A stretch of DNA of 64,000 bases, from NCBI RefSeq assembly GCF_003412465.1, contig NZ_QTJV01000014.1:62001-126000 (forward strand), written 5' to 3'. Source of the DNA: Chitinophaga silvisoli (GTDB lineage Bacteria > Bacteroidota > Bacteroidia > Chitinophagales > Chitinophagaceae). The notes beneath the pieces were generated by a model. That model was not told the origin of the DNA. It did not search any database and saw only the letters and a list, made by a program, of their open reading frames with translations. Position numbers and translations under genes: made by a program. Shown here piece by piece: positions 45,701-53,495 of the stretch (position 1 is its first letter; the number at the start of each line of letters is the position of its first letter).

Positions 45701-46238
45701 AGCCTGCCAGGTAACTTTCGAAGCTATTGCAAACGGAATCGGTAGTAAGATTATAAATTGCATTTTCAGGATAACTGATGACATCTTTGTATGCAAAGTT
45801 AGTGTTGAAATCCTTGTTCAGGCAGAAGAGCACCATGTTCCTCAGGTTCTCCAGACTTGCCTGTGCAAAGTAACTGAGGACTTTCCTATTAAAGATCACC
45901 CCGTCTTTTTTGTAGTGCTCTTCATCAGGTGTGGTGCCGAGTACATAGACTTTGGCACCGTGTGCCACAGCTTTCAGCACCTGGGGCCTTACCTGTTCGA
46001 ATACCGGGGAGGCATGGATATATACAAAGACCAGGTCGGATTGCGCCAGCCATGCGGCCTGCGTACTATCGTAAGCAGCTGTGGAGAATACATGCAGATC
46101 GCAGTCGCCTTTGAGCAGCTCCTTTACTTTGGCCCCTGTCTGACTAAAATTGTCAGACAGGACCAGGCTTACTTTTACCTGGGCAGTTACGATGGTAGTC
46201 ATCATCACAGCCCATAACAGGATCACTATTTTTTTCAT
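42708..46238 (-). CDS. Exported CobN-like chelatase (HmuS-like)
   Basis: A 1176-residue protein of the CobN/BchH large-subunit family. The family signature HLGTHGTHEWLSGKETG and NNMVNIYPYIVDDVGEG is present, and later CobN blocks include GFGRVSGVQLLPLNRPRVDVVI and RSSNLYGALDNDD. Unlike true CobN it begins with a signal peptide (MKKIVILLWAVMMTTIVTAQ), so it acts outside the cytoplasm and cannot be the cobalamin-synthesis chelatase. Its start overlaps the TonB receptor stop by 4 bp. Bacteroidota hmu operons encode such a protein, HmuS, for iron removal from haem. No C-terminal membrane anchor or chelatase ATPase partners are seen nearby. Confidence 0.9.
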   Translation of the reverse strand: MKKIVILLWAVMMTTIVTAQVKVSLVLSDNFSQTGAKVKELLKGDCDLHVFSTAAYDSTQAAWLAQSDLVFVYIHASPVFEQVRPQVLKAVAHGAKVYVLGTTPDEEHYKKDGVIFNRKVLSYFAQASLENLRNMVLFCLNKDFNTNFAYKDVISYPENAIYNLTTDSVCNSFESYLAGYKHYKPGRPWIGLYSFRYEYLTGQHTYIDKHVEALEQAGYNVMPFFGFPLVNALKQFGAQLNLLITASSLTGSSTEALQEQFTKMQIPVINIIQLDGSYEEWTKSKTGLSIFARGMYLSRPELSGQIQPTVTSSQELNAEKIVEKTVIPDRVKRLVDRVNALINLQEKPDKDKHIAIIYYSNPPGKDNVGASYLNVLPASMQTILERMRQEGYDLGKDSLAVFNDVMRQGRNIGTWAPAEVERLVKYGHPILVPMEEYQQWFTTLSVTFQKQVIAKWGAPAFSKIMTWRDAQGKAYFVLPAVQYGNIMLMPQPARGWDQDVNTMYHDITLPPHHQYIAFYLYLKYKYKADALIHLGTHGTHEWLSGKETGLNDDDAPEALINNMVNIYPYIVDDVGEGLQAKRRGMAIVIDHMTPPFDSAGLNPQMKELAALINEYMAAKEKSEVLADAKMQAIKALSQQLSLTKEFNKGIQSLEHFVQETGEKQTPFGLHTFGVSPPDTNRNVIASGPAEMNALMDALNGKYIPAGQGNDPIRNPASLPTGKNFYAFDPSKLPSRDVYKAGSDLAAQLIARCDTFPEKVTFNLWSTETIRHEGVIESQILALMGVAPTYDGFGRVSGVQLLPLNRPRVDVVIIPSGLYRDMFPNLMALLDQAVSLVKDADEPDNYVRKHILATTQKLRAQGVNDSLAARLAAVRMFSVPSGAYGTGLEDVIQSSGTWNDETQVSDVYFNRMSHLYGQHFWGDKAENTDSSLPKNLSMQLMKSTLSGTKVVVHSRSSNLYGALDNDDLFQYLGGAAMAIRAIDGKSPEVVITNLSHGKGVQESLDTYIGQELQSRYLNPKWIDKMLQEGYAGGRMINKVVANVWGWQVTVPEAIDENNWQQLYDTYINGERKKQFAEGHNLYAYQVMISRMLETVRKDYWHPDKAVTKKLVKEYIQTMRETGLSCNENVCGNEALSEFVKGQISNQKDLNDYNRIQQKSEQKAPGAQLQFQSEKPGL

Positions 46239-48286
46239 AAATTATAAGATAAGCCAACATTGAATGAACGGCGGGGTGCATAATAATAACTGGTAGCAGA
46301 ACCATAGTAGCCATAATACAACTTGTCAAACAGGTTCAATACATTTGCATAGACATTGAATTGGCGGATCTGTTTTGCCACTCTCAGGTCGAATACGGTA
46401 GTCGCAGCCAGTTCTCTTGCTTTCGTATTTTCCAGGTCGCCATAGCTCTTAGTCGCATACCTTACCCATACACTGGCATCGAAGTATTTTGCTTTGGAAA
46501 ACGAGATGCCACCATCTATGCGGTGATGCGGGTTGCCATCCATTTCATTGCCTTCGTAAGCTGTGTTGGATTCGTATTTCAGGATTTTGGAATCGTTATA
46601 AAAATAACTGAGGATGGTTGTAAGATAAGGTGCTACCTTATAGCGTACGGAAGTCTCTATACCGGAGAGCCTGACCGCACCGATATTGATGTACTGGCGC
46701 ACTGCCCAGTTGCCCGGATCGAAATAGGAAGGTACCTGGGAGGCATCTATCAATACTGCATCCAGGAAGTCCTTGTAGCGGGAGGTGTAAGCAGTGGCGG
46801 ATATTTCCAGTTTTTGTCCCAGGGTATAATCAGCCCCGGCTTCTACAGAATATACCATTCGCTCAGGTTTCAGATCGGGATTGCCCAGGCGGAAAGTAGT
46901 GCCTAAGAGCGAAGAGTTGTACATGTAGTACATGCTGGGTGCCTTGAAGCCCATGGCATAAACCGAACGGAGTCTGAACTGCTCATTGATGCGGTATACA
47001 ACGCCGGCCTTGGGAGACAGTACTGAAGAGGAAGCATTGCTGTAATGGATGGAGATGGGCGTACCACTCTGGTTATCGAAGAATTTACCATTGTCATTGT
47101 GCCAGTTGTCCCATCTTAATCCCAGGTTGAAGTTCAGGGAATTGCCGACAGACAGCTCGTCGTTGATGAAGAGGGAATAAAAATTCTGGTTGCCGGAATA
47201 GTTCTGGTTGCCTTTGCCATAATAATATTTTTCAGATGACAATTTATTCAATCTGACATCTCCGCCTATCGTCAGGTCGTTAATGCCTATTTTCCGGCTG
47301 ATTTTCCCGATAAAACCACTTACGTCGATAGGGACATTGGTTGTATAATAATCTGTGCTGAATGCCCCTTTTTCCGTGTTATAATTCAGGGCATCCGTAT
47401 TCATTTTTTCATGGTTGTAGTAGGCCGATGCACTGTAGTCAAACCAGTTATTTTTACCGGAGTAGCGGAGCAGGAAATTGGCGACCTTGTTTTTCTCCTT
47501 GTATAAAACAGATGTACCGGAGGCAGGGTTCTCTGTATGCAGGTCTATGATCCCTTCCAGTTTAGATCGGTCATTCAGCTGGTAAGAGATCTTCACATTT
47601 GCATTCAGCAATTCCATGGAGGGTTTCTGGTAGTAGTTCTTCCAGAGACTATCCGCCATGTATTGGTAGCCGCTGGTCTTCTTATATTCCACGAATGCCA
47701 TGATGCCAAAGCCATTGTTAAAAAGCCTGCCGCCCTTTACATTGGCGATGAGGGTATTCATAGACCCATAGCGTACATCGGCACCGAAGCTGCCTTGTTT
47801 ACGTGGGTTCTCCGTGACCAGGTTGATGGTACCGCCCATAGAACTGGAACCATAGATAGAGGACCCAGGCCCGCGTACGACTTCTATGCGGGCAATGCTA
47901 TTGCCCGCAATGCTGTTCCAGAGGGAAACGCCGCCGGTATAGGCATCATTCAGGGGAATACCATCTTTCAGGATCAGGGTACGGCCCGCAGACCCTGTGC
48001 CACGGAGAGTTACGGTGGTATGGGAACCGGTAGTAGTCAGGCCCCGGTTGCGGTCTACAGCTACTCCAGGCATATATCTTAATGCTTCGTCTATGGTCTG
48101 GATCTGCTTCATTTCAGGATCACTGTTCTTCAGGATCGATACGCTGGATGCGATCTTTCGCAATTCAACAGGCATGGCGGAGGCAGTGACGGTAATTTCA
48201 TTGAGTCTGGTAGTGTCAGTGGTTTGTGCCTGCGTATGGAGCACGCAAAATAACGGCAATAAGATGCCGGGTATATTTAAGTTCAT
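46235..48286 (-). CDS. TonB-dependent outer membrane receptor
   Basis: A 683-residue receptor with signal peptide (MNLNIPGILLPLFCVLHTQAQ), a TonB-box-like start (TRLNEITVTAS), plug domain (~35-155: QTIDEALRYMPGVAVDRNRG, RIEVVRGPGSSIYGS) and a 22-strand barrel ending in FNVGLSYNL. GFKAPS and NPDLKPER resemble the FRAP/NPDL region of haem and vitamin B12 receptors. It is translationally coupled to the CobN-like gene (ATGA) and follows a small His/Cys-rich protein, so haem or another tetrapyrrole is the likely ligand. Cobalamin is the alternative. Confidence 0.92.
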   Translation of the reverse strand: MNLNIPGILLPLFCVLHTQAQTTDTTRLNEITVTASAMPVELRKIASSVSILKNSDPEMKQIQTIDEALRYMPGVAVDRNRGLTTTGSHTTVTLRGTGSAGRTLILKDGIPLNDAYTGGVSLWNSIAGNSIARIEVVRGPGSSIYGSSSMGGTINLVTENPRKQGSFGADVRYGSMNTLIANVKGGRLFNNGFGIMAFVEYKKTSGYQYMADSLWKNYYQKPSMELLNANVKISYQLNDRSKLEGIIDLHTENPASGTSVLYKEKNKVANFLLRYSGKNNWFDYSASAYYNHEKMNTDALNYNTEKGAFSTDYYTTNVPIDVSGFIGKISRKIGINDLTIGGDVRLNKLSSEKYYYGKGNQNYSGNQNFYSLFINDELSVGNSLNFNLGLRWDNWHNDNGKFFDNQSGTPISIHYSNASSSVLSPKAGVVYRINEQFRLRSVYAMGFKAPSMYYMYNSSLLGTTFRLGNPDLKPERMVYSVEAGADYTLGQKLEISATAYTSRYKDFLDAVLIDASQVPSYFDPGNWAVRQYINIGAVRLSGIETSVRYKVAPYLTTILSYFYNDSKILKYESNTAYEGNEMDGNPHHRIDGGISFSKAKYFDASVWVRYATKSYGDLENTKARELAATTVFDLRVAKQIRQFNVYANVLNLFDKLYYGYYGSATSYYYAPRRSFNVGLSYNL

Positions 48287-48352
48287 CTTAAAATTTTGAA
48301 AAAATAAGTCCTGCGCGAACGGGCGTTCACGTCGTAAAAAACAAATAAAGTA

Positions 48353-48682
48353 TCAGGCTGTCAGGGGTGGCCCGCGAAGCAGGCAGTGAAAGGAAGGAAG
48401 ATAAAAATAGCCCTGGATATGGTATGCGTACTGCTGTAATACAGGCTGTAAAGAAGGTAAAAAAGTGAGCAGCCCGGGTACTTCCACATCCCTGGTGAGA
48501 TGAAAGTCACAAATGGCGCAATGATGACCGGGCTGCTGAAAGGGAATGATCTGGCATTGTCGCTGCTCCCCCTGCGTAAGCGCATGGTGGTGAAGCATCT
48601 TTACACTGTGTACCAGGGTCAGTAAGGCCAGCAGGCACCAGGCAAGACATCTTTTGAAGACGATATTTCTCTTGTCAGACAC
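48353..48682 (-). CDS. Small His/Cys-rich membrane protein, first gene of the TonB/CobN operon
   Basis: A 109-residue protein with an N-terminal hydrophobic segment (CLAWCLLALLTLVHSV) followed by a metal-binding-like stretch: LHHHALTQGEQRQC, GHHCAICDFHL. It ends RGPP, as do similar small proteins next to TonB receptors in Bacteroidota. The start is GTG (48682), set by a perfect -7 element 4 nt upstream. The receptor gene follows after 66 bp. A role in handling metal or haem in the periplasm is inferred. Confidence 0.72.
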   Translation of the reverse strand: MSDKRNIVFKRCLAWCLLALLTLVHSVKMLHHHALTQGEQRQCQIIPFQQPGHHCAICDFHLTRDVEVPGLLTFLPSLQPVLQQYAYHIQGYFYLPSFHCLLRGPPLTA

Positions 48683-48686
48683 CTGG

Positions 48687-48718
48687 CAAAGATAACCGTT
48701 CGCTTCTTAAAAATGCAA
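48687..48718 (-). promoter_or_regulatory. Promoter of the receptor/chelatase operon
   Basis: On the minus strand a -33 TTG (48718-48716), 21-bp spacer and perfect -7 TATCTTTG (48694-48687) precede the GTG start by 4 nt. This is the best promoter for the three-gene operon. I saw no iron-box or cobalamin riboswitch next to it. Confidence 0.6.
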
Positions 48719-48806
48719 CAATGTTTAATTTTTTATTAACTCATGTAGGATTTATAGCCTTGATAGAATGCTATAGGGGCTTTTTGAATTAATATCGCGT
48801 CGTTGA

Positions 48807-49451
48807 TTAATGTTTATTTAGCCACTGCACACGGCGCTCGTCAGGCAGGTGCTTCACCGTAAAGTTTTCGAACTTCGCCTCAAAGCCCTGGCCATCCGGA
48901 GAAGCGGCCATCATGCCTACCATTACAGGGTGGTTATCCTGCAGGGGGCAATTGCGGGTCATGACATAATTCACATCGTCAAAGGAGTAGAAGATCTCCA
49001 CCGCATCCAGTCTTCTCACCGCCTTGATCCAGATAAAAGGCGGCACCTTCTCCAGGGTGGTCACACTCCAGTCGCTCAGCTTGTGGGTCACTACCGTACT
49101 TACATTGAACTTGCCATCCACGAATTCTACTCCGGTCTTGATATAGTTTTCCTGGTCTGTTCTGATCATAAGCCCCATCTGGTCAAAGCGGGCCTTGTAA
49201 TTGCCGGTAAGTTTTACCTTTACTTCAAATTCTCCGCCGTAATTGGCATAGTAAAAGGGAGCATCATCTACCGTAAAGCCATAGTGCGAAATACGCCAGT
49301 AATCTGTCTGAGGGGTCACAAACATGGTCAGTGTCTTATCCTTGATATCCCATTTGGCAGGTTCGTTAAACCACTGCATTTTCTCAAGGGTCTGGGCGGA
49401 TACAGTGTGCATGCCAATGAATGAAACTACGGTCCAGAGAATCTTTTTCAT
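48807..49451 (-). CDS. DUF1349 secreted protein
   Basis: A 214-residue exported protein with signal peptide (MKKILWTVVSFIGMHTVSAQ) and a concanavalin-like DUF1349 domain: LTMFVTPQTDYWRISHYG, FEVKVKLTGNYKARFDQMG, LMIRTDQENYIKTGVEF and VMVGMMAASPDG. Such proteins probably bind or act on carbohydrates; activity is unknown. The ATG at 49451 starts directly with the signal peptide; the longer frame to 49601 crosses the promoter and the opposite gene and is rejected. Its -7 element abuts that of the divergent LuxR gene. Confidence 0.88.
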   Translation of the reverse strand: MKKILWTVVSFIGMHTVSAQTLEKMQWFNEPAKWDIKDKTLTMFVTPQTDYWRISHYGFTVDDAPFYYANYGGEFEVKVKLTGNYKARFDQMGLMIRTDQENYIKTGVEFVDGKFNVSTVVTHKLSDWSVTTLEKVPPFIWIKAVRRLDAVEIFYSFDDVNYVMTRNCPLQDNHPVMVGMMAASPDGQGFEAKFENFTVKHLPDERRVQWLNKH

Positions 49452-49465
49452 ACTTATTGAATTAT

Positions 49466-49481
49466 TACTTTTGCAAATGTA
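49466..49481. promoter_or_regulatory. Abutting divergent -7 elements forming a near-palindrome
   Basis: TACTTTTG on the plus strand (49466-49473) and TACATTTG on the minus strand (49481-49474) touch, giving TACTTTTGCAAATGTA, palindromic except for one base pair. The minus promoter has a -33 TTG at 49504-49502 (20-bp spacer), inside the LuxR reading frame. The two promoters must compete for polymerase. Confidence 0.6.
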
Positions 49482-49482
49482 A

Positions 49483-50256
49483 ATGCTGCTTATGCAAGGT
49501 GCAATGGTTAATAATAACCAAAATATACTGAATGATACGCTGCTCACACAGACTTTTTCACAACAGGATTCGCCATTGGCGCAATGCCAGCTGGTGGCCA
49601 AAGTCTATGCAGGGATAGAAAATGCCGTATGTGTGCTTAGTGACCTCAAGGCGAACAAAAGTTATATCTACGCCGGGGCTGCGGGAGCGGCATTGGGATT
49701 ACAGATAGAAACAGAGATCGATTCCATCTGGGAAGAGGGATTATTTAACAGGATCCGGCCGGATGACCTGCAGGCCAAGCATGCCATGGAACTCCAGTTC
49801 TTTCATATGCTCAAAGACCTGCCCAACCAGGAACGGTATGATTACTATGTAAACAGTATTCTTCATATGCGGAATGCACAGGAGGAATATGTTCCTGTAC
49901 AGCACCGCATGTTTTATATCAGGAGTGCGGATAATGGGAGTGTGTGGATGGCATTGTGCCTGTATAATTTTCCCCCACAGCAGGTGGAGGGTACTGCCTA
50001 CTTTGGCAGGATTGTCAATTCCAGGACAGGGCAGCTCCTGGTGCCGGACCAGCAGCAGATCAATTCCATTTTATCAGAGCGGGAAAAAGAGGTGCTGCGT
50101 ATGATCAGGGGCGGTAGTAGCAGTAAGGAGATAGCAGCCAGGTTTTCCATCAGTGTATATACGGTGAACCGGCACCGGCAGAACATCCTGCAAAAACTCC
50201 ATGTCAACAACAGCATGGCTGCCTGCAGAATCGCTTCTGCGATTCATCTATTATGA
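49483..50256 (+). CDS. LuxR-type regulator with N-terminal sensor domain
   Basis: A 257-residue protein whose last ~65 residues form a LuxR/FixJ helix-turn-helix (LSEREKEVLRMIRGGSSSKEIAARF, YTVNRHRQNILQKL). The first ~150 residues look like a PAS-type sensor seen in Bacteroidota LuxR proteins (IRPDDLQAKHAMELQFFHML). Start candidates are ATG at 49483, 49492 and 49504; 49483 is closest to the -7 element. It is divergent from the DUF1349 gene and 20 bp upstream of the DUF2911 gene, either of which it may control. Confidence 0.85.
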   Translation: MLLMQGAMVNNNQNILNDTLLTQTFSQQDSPLAQCQLVAKVYAGIENAVCVLSDLKANKSYIYAGAAGAALGLQIETEIDSIWEEGLFNRIRPDDLQAKHAMELQFFHMLKDLPNQERYDYYVNSILHMRNAQEEYVPVQHRMFYIRSADNGSVWMALCLYNFPPQQVEGTAYFGRIVNSRTGQLLVPDQQQINSILSEREKEVLRMIRGGSSSKEIAARFSISVYTVNRHRQNILQKLHVNNSMAACRIASAIHLL

Positions 50257-50264
50257 TAAAGCAC

Positions 50265-50272
50265 TACATTTG
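50265..50272 (+). promoter_or_regulatory. -7 element TACATTTG
   Basis: Perfect TAnnTTTG, 4 nt before the ATG at 50277; it shows the DUF2911 gene has its own promoter only a few bases after the LuxR gene and is not read from 50253. Confidence 0.6.
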
Positions 50273-50276
50273 CGCC

Positions 50277-51113
50277 ATGAAAACTGTAATTACCACCCTT
50301 ATATCCCTTACCCTATCAACCGGGATATATGCGCAAACCTTGAAAGTACCGGCTGCAAGCAGCGGCACCAGTATCACACAGAAACTAGGTATTCACGATG
50401 TTACCCTGAAATACAATCGTCCGAATATGAATGGGCGTAAGATCTTCGGCGGACTTGTTCCTTTCGGTTCCGTATGGAGACTGGGTGCAAACGGTATTCC
50501 TGCTATTACCTTTGAAGATGCGGTGAGCATTGAAGGCCACAAAATTGAAGCAGGTACTTATGGCCTGTTCGCTATTCCTGAAAAAGATAAATGGACCATC
50601 ATCGTCAGCAAAAAAGCTAACCAGTGGGGTTCTTACTCCTACAGCGAAGCAGATGACCTCTTGCGTTTCACCGTTAAGCCGGCTACATTGCCTTATGCGG
50701 TGGAAACCTATACCATGTCTTTTGACAATGTAACACCTGCTGCTGCGGTGCTGAGCATCGAATGGGATCATACACAGGTACAGCTGCACCTGACTGTAGA
50801 CCAGAAAGCTGAAATCACTGCAAGCATTGATGCTGCTATGGCCACTGAGAAGAAGCCTTACATGCAGGCAGCACAATACTATTACGATAATAATATCGAC
50901 ATTAAAAAAGCAGTAGAATACATCAATGAAGCTGATAAGGCACAGCCGGATGTATTTTATATCAAGTACTGGAAAGCTAAGATCCTGCTGAAAGCAGGTG
51001 ATAAGGCGGGGGCAGTTGCCAATGCAAAAGAAAGCCTGGAACTGGCGAAGAAAGAAAAAATCCAGGAATATGTAAATCTTAACAACGAGCTGCTGAAACA
51101 AGCAGGTAAATAA
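50277..51113 (+). CDS. DUF2911 exported protein
   Basis: A 278-residue secreted or periplasmic protein. Signal peptide MKTVITTLISLTLSTGIYAQ is followed by the DUF2911 domain (~30-185): LKYNRPNMNGRKIFGGLVPFG, VWRLGANGIPAITFE and AGTYGLFAIP. The C-terminal ~80 residues form helices resembling tetratricopeptide repeats (AQYYYDNNIDIKKAVEYI, KAGDKAGAVANAKESLELA). Function unknown. Start is set by the -7 element; a strong terminator follows at once. Confidence 0.88.
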   Translation: MKTVITTLISLTLSTGIYAQTLKVPAASSGTSITQKLGIHDVTLKYNRPNMNGRKIFGGLVPFGSVWRLGANGIPAITFEDAVSIEGHKIEAGTYGLFAIPEKDKWTIIVSKKANQWGSYSYSEADDLLRFTVKPATLPYAVETYTMSFDNVTPAAAVLSIEWDHTQVQLHLTVDQKAEITASIDAAMATEKKPYMQAAQYYYDNNIDIKKAVEYINEADKAQPDVFYIKYWKAKILLKAGDKAGAVANAKESLELAKKEKIQEYVNLNNELLKQAGK

Positions 51114-51115
51114 TT

Positions 51116-51150
51116 AAAAAAGAGCGGGGCACAACACCCCGCTCTTTTTT
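51116..51150 (+). terminator. Rho-independent terminator
   Basis: A 14-bp perfect stem, AAAAAAGAGCGGGG with CCCCGCTCTTTTTT, around a 7-nt loop and ending in a T-run, directly after the DUF2911 gene. The A-run on the other side could also serve the minus strand. Confidence 0.92.
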
Positions 51151-51185
51151 TATAATCCAAGTCATATAATCGAATTCCACAATAC

Positions 51186-51593
51186 TTAGGCTGCCTTATT
51201 GCACGCCGCAATGATGTCTGCCGCAATTTGGTTCAGGTCCTGCAAATTTTGCGGTTTCACAATGTATTTGAGTGCTCCGGCGTTTAAACATTGTGTCCTG
51301 AAGTGATGGGAATTGGAAGTACTCCAAACTATTTTAGGAATGCTGATGAGCCTGTGGATCTGGCCAATGCGCTCCAGCACCTGGAGTCCAGTAATACCAG
51401 GCATGTTGTAATCCAATACGATAAGACAAGGCTCATCCCCCTCTCTCGATGACAGGTAATGTAAAACTTCTGATCCGGTGTTGAATAATTTTACGCAAAT
51501 AGCTGGTGCTATTTTATGAATGGCTTCAGAAAGTAGTGTCTGGTCTTCTATATCATCATCTACCAGTAAAATGGTAATCTGGTCTTTGCACAT
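51186..51593 (-). CDS. Stand-alone response regulator receiver (Rcp1-like)
   Basis: A 135-residue single receiver domain: acidic pocket DDD at residues 12-14, phospho-acceptor Asp61 in VLDYNMPG, Thr/Ser region WSTSN and Lys in VKPQ. No output domain, so it acts by protein contact, perhaps in a phosphorelay. It is divergent from the kinase gene at 51655; its promoter (TTG at 51655-51653, 20 bp, TAATTTTG at 51632-51625) overlaps the kinase start codon, linking the two. Confidence 0.9.
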   Translation of the reverse strand: MCKDQITILLVDDDIEDQTLLSEAIHKIAPAICVKLFNTGSEVLHYLSSREGDEPCLIVLDYNMPGITGLQVLERIGQIHRLISIPKIVWSTSNSHHFRTQCLNAGALKYIVKPQNLQDLNQIAADIIAACNKAA

Positions 51594-51624
51594 AAGTGTA
51601 CGTCCCCCGGCTATTAGGGCGCCG

Positions 51625-51632
51625 CAAAATTA
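51625..51632 (-). promoter_or_regulatory. -7 element TAATTTTG for the receiver gene
   Basis: Perfect TAnnTTTG with a -33 TTG 20 bp upstream, which overlaps the ATG of the divergent kinase gene; leader about 31 nt. Confidence 0.55.
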
Positions 51633-51654
51633 GTAATTTTATTAATTTCCACCA

Positions 51655-53154
51655 ATGCAAGAGAAAACAAGTTTCAACTTTCTTCATCTGCTGAAGGCTA
51701 CGCTGGACAGTGCAAACGATCTGATCCAGGTACTTAAAGTAGTACGAAATGAGGAGGGTACAATTACAGACTTCGTATATGTGTTAAATAACCGGGCAGC
51801 AGAAAAAATATATGGAGACCAGACGGGACAAAGCCGTCAAAAAGATTTTGAAATCTGTAAACATGTTGTGGAAACTGGTGAGCCTGTTCAACGGGAAATT
51901 TATGAATTAACTGATTATTATCACCAGTCCTTTGTTAAGCTTGAAGACGGGGTGAGCATTACCGCTCACAATATCACTGGAAAATTGCAGCAGGCCTTCC
52001 TGCTGGCCCTCTCCGACTCCCTTCACCCACTTTCCGATTCCCTTTCAATTCAGACGGCAGCCACTGAGAAAATCGCAGCAATACTGCACACTGCTCATGC
52101 TTTTTATATAGCCTACGACGGGGTACTTAGCATTGAGACCGAATATCTCAAAACAGGTGCTCCTTCCCTGATCGGGGATTATAGTACTACAGAATATGCC
52201 TGGCTCCTGCACCTGCTGGAAAAAGGTGCCCCCCTCATCCTGAACGACAGCTCAGATCATGCCATGCCGGTAAAGGCTCTCATTGCCGTGCCCCTCATCA
52301 AAAATGGTGCACTGCTGGGTGCCTTTTGCGTAGCAGAACAATCTACCCGCATATGGACCGGCACCGAAACAGCACTGGTAAAGGAAGCCGGGGAAAGAAT
52401 CTGGGCGGCAGTTGAACGTGCCCGCGCAGAACAGGCATTGCATAGGAATGAAATGCAACTGAAAGAGCTGCTGCGGCAAAAAGAAATCTTTATCGGCATT
52501 GCCAGTCATGAATTGAAAACACCCGTGACCGGTATGAAAGTATATGCTGAAATGATACATGGGCAACTGGAAGAACTCGGCTATAAAGAGGAAGCATCTT
52601 TGATGCAAAGACTGAATAAGCAAATCGACAAGCTCACTACCCTCATCAATCACCTGCTGGACACCAACCGGATTGCAGGCGGAGAACTGCAACTGAACCT
52701 GGAAAAAACTGATCTTACTGACCTGCTGCGAGAGAAAATTAATGAAATACAAGTCACCACCACACACCAACTCTTACTGGAAACAAGCTCCCTGCCGCAC
52801 GTTATGATAGACCGTGAGCGCATCAGCCAGGTGCTCATGAACCTGTTTACCAACGCCATCAGGTATTCCCCCGGGGGCTCAGCCATCACTATCAATGGCA
52901 GATCTACTCCCAACGGCGTTGAGATCAGCATCCGCGACGAAGGCTTTGGCATTACACATGAGAAGCAAGATCAAATATTTGAAAGATTTTTCAGAGGCAA
53001 CGCTCCTACTTCGGAAAAAAATCCTGGTTTGGGCTTAGGCTTGTATTTAACTGCTCAAATCATTCATCGACATCATGGACAAATCCGGGTAGAAAGCACT
53101 CCCGGCAAAGGTTCTACCTTTTATTTCACCATCCCTGGCGATATAGCCAGCTGA
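51655..53154 (+). CDS. PAS/GAF sensor histidine kinase
   Basis: A soluble kinase of 499 residues: PAS-like domain (~8-110), GAF-like domain (~120-260), HisKA with phospho-acceptor His285 in ASHELKTPVTG, and HATPase (~385-495) with LFTNAIRYSPGG, RDEGFGI and GLGLGLYLTAQII. It has no membrane segment. It is a paralog of the kinase at 53608, sharing QIDKLTTLINHLLDT and DRERISQV. Its 3' end overlaps the convergent receiver gene by 34 bp. Confidence 0.9.
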   Translation: MQEKTSFNFLHLLKATLDSANDLIQVLKVVRNEEGTITDFVYVLNNRAAEKIYGDQTGQSRQKDFEICKHVVETGEPVQREIYELTDYYHQSFVKLEDGVSITAHNITGKLQQAFLLALSDSLHPLSDSLSIQTAATEKIAAILHTAHAFYIAYDGVLSIETEYLKTGAPSLIGDYSTTEYAWLLHLLEKGAPLILNDSSDHAMPVKALIAVPLIKNGALLGAFCVAEQSTRIWTGTETALVKEAGERIWAAVERARAEQALHRNEMQLKELLRQKEIFIGIASHELKTPVTGMKVYAEMIHGQLEELGYKEEASLMQRLNKQIDKLTTLINHLLDTNRIAGGELQLNLEKTDLTDLLREKINEIQVTTTHQLLLETSSLPHVMIDRERISQVLMNLFTNAIRYSPGGSAITINGRSTPNGVEISIRDEGFGITHEKQDQIFERFFRGNAPTSEKNPGLGLGLYLTAQIIHRHHGQIRVESTPGKGSTFYFTIPGDIAS

Positions 53155-53495
53155 TCGATGATTTTATACAATGTTTTTACAGAAAAGGGTTTATCTAATA
53201 TAGCATCAGCACCACTTGCCTCTACTGATTCAGGTGTATAGGTCTGTGCAGAAAATAATACAACAGAGAGTTGGTCAAATGAAGGATTGTCTTTTAATGA
53301 ACGACAAATTCTGCGCCCGTCATCTTTACCGAGAAAGATATCCATCAACAGCAATGCTGGTTCATGAGAAGGAATATTATTCATGAGCTCTCCGGGATCT
53401 CTTAGTGCAACAACTTCTAATGGTTTTCTTTTTAGTACCAGAGAAACAGCTTCCAATATGTCCTCATTATCGTCGAGTACAATTATTTTCTGCAT
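53121..53495 (-). CDS. Stand-alone response regulator receiver
   Basis: A 124-residue single receiver domain with DDNED near the N-terminus, phospho-acceptor Asp52 in LLMDIFLG, Ser in VVLFSAQT and Lys in DKPF. No output domain. It lies downstream of the second kinase (53608) on the same strand after a 112-bp gap, and its 3' end overlaps the first kinase gene by 34 bp on the opposite strand. Probably the partner of one or both kinases. Confidence 0.9.
   Translation of the reverse strand: MQKIIVLDDNEDILEAVSLVLKRKPLEVVALRDPGELMNNIPSHEPALLLMDIFLGKDDGRRICRSLKDNPSFDQLSVVLFSAQTYTPESVEASGADAILDKPFSVKTLYKIIDQLAISPGMVK

Noticed and set aside
45534..46217. A 227-codon plus-strand reading frame opposite the CobN-like gene
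   Set aside because: Antisense shadow: the minus strand carries recognised CobN sequence throughout, and the plus product has no family features.
48287..48360. Cobalamin riboswitch in front of the TonB receptor
   Set aside because: The 66-bp gap is too short and no B12-box-like sequence is visible; only a small GAACG/CGTTC palindrome occurs.
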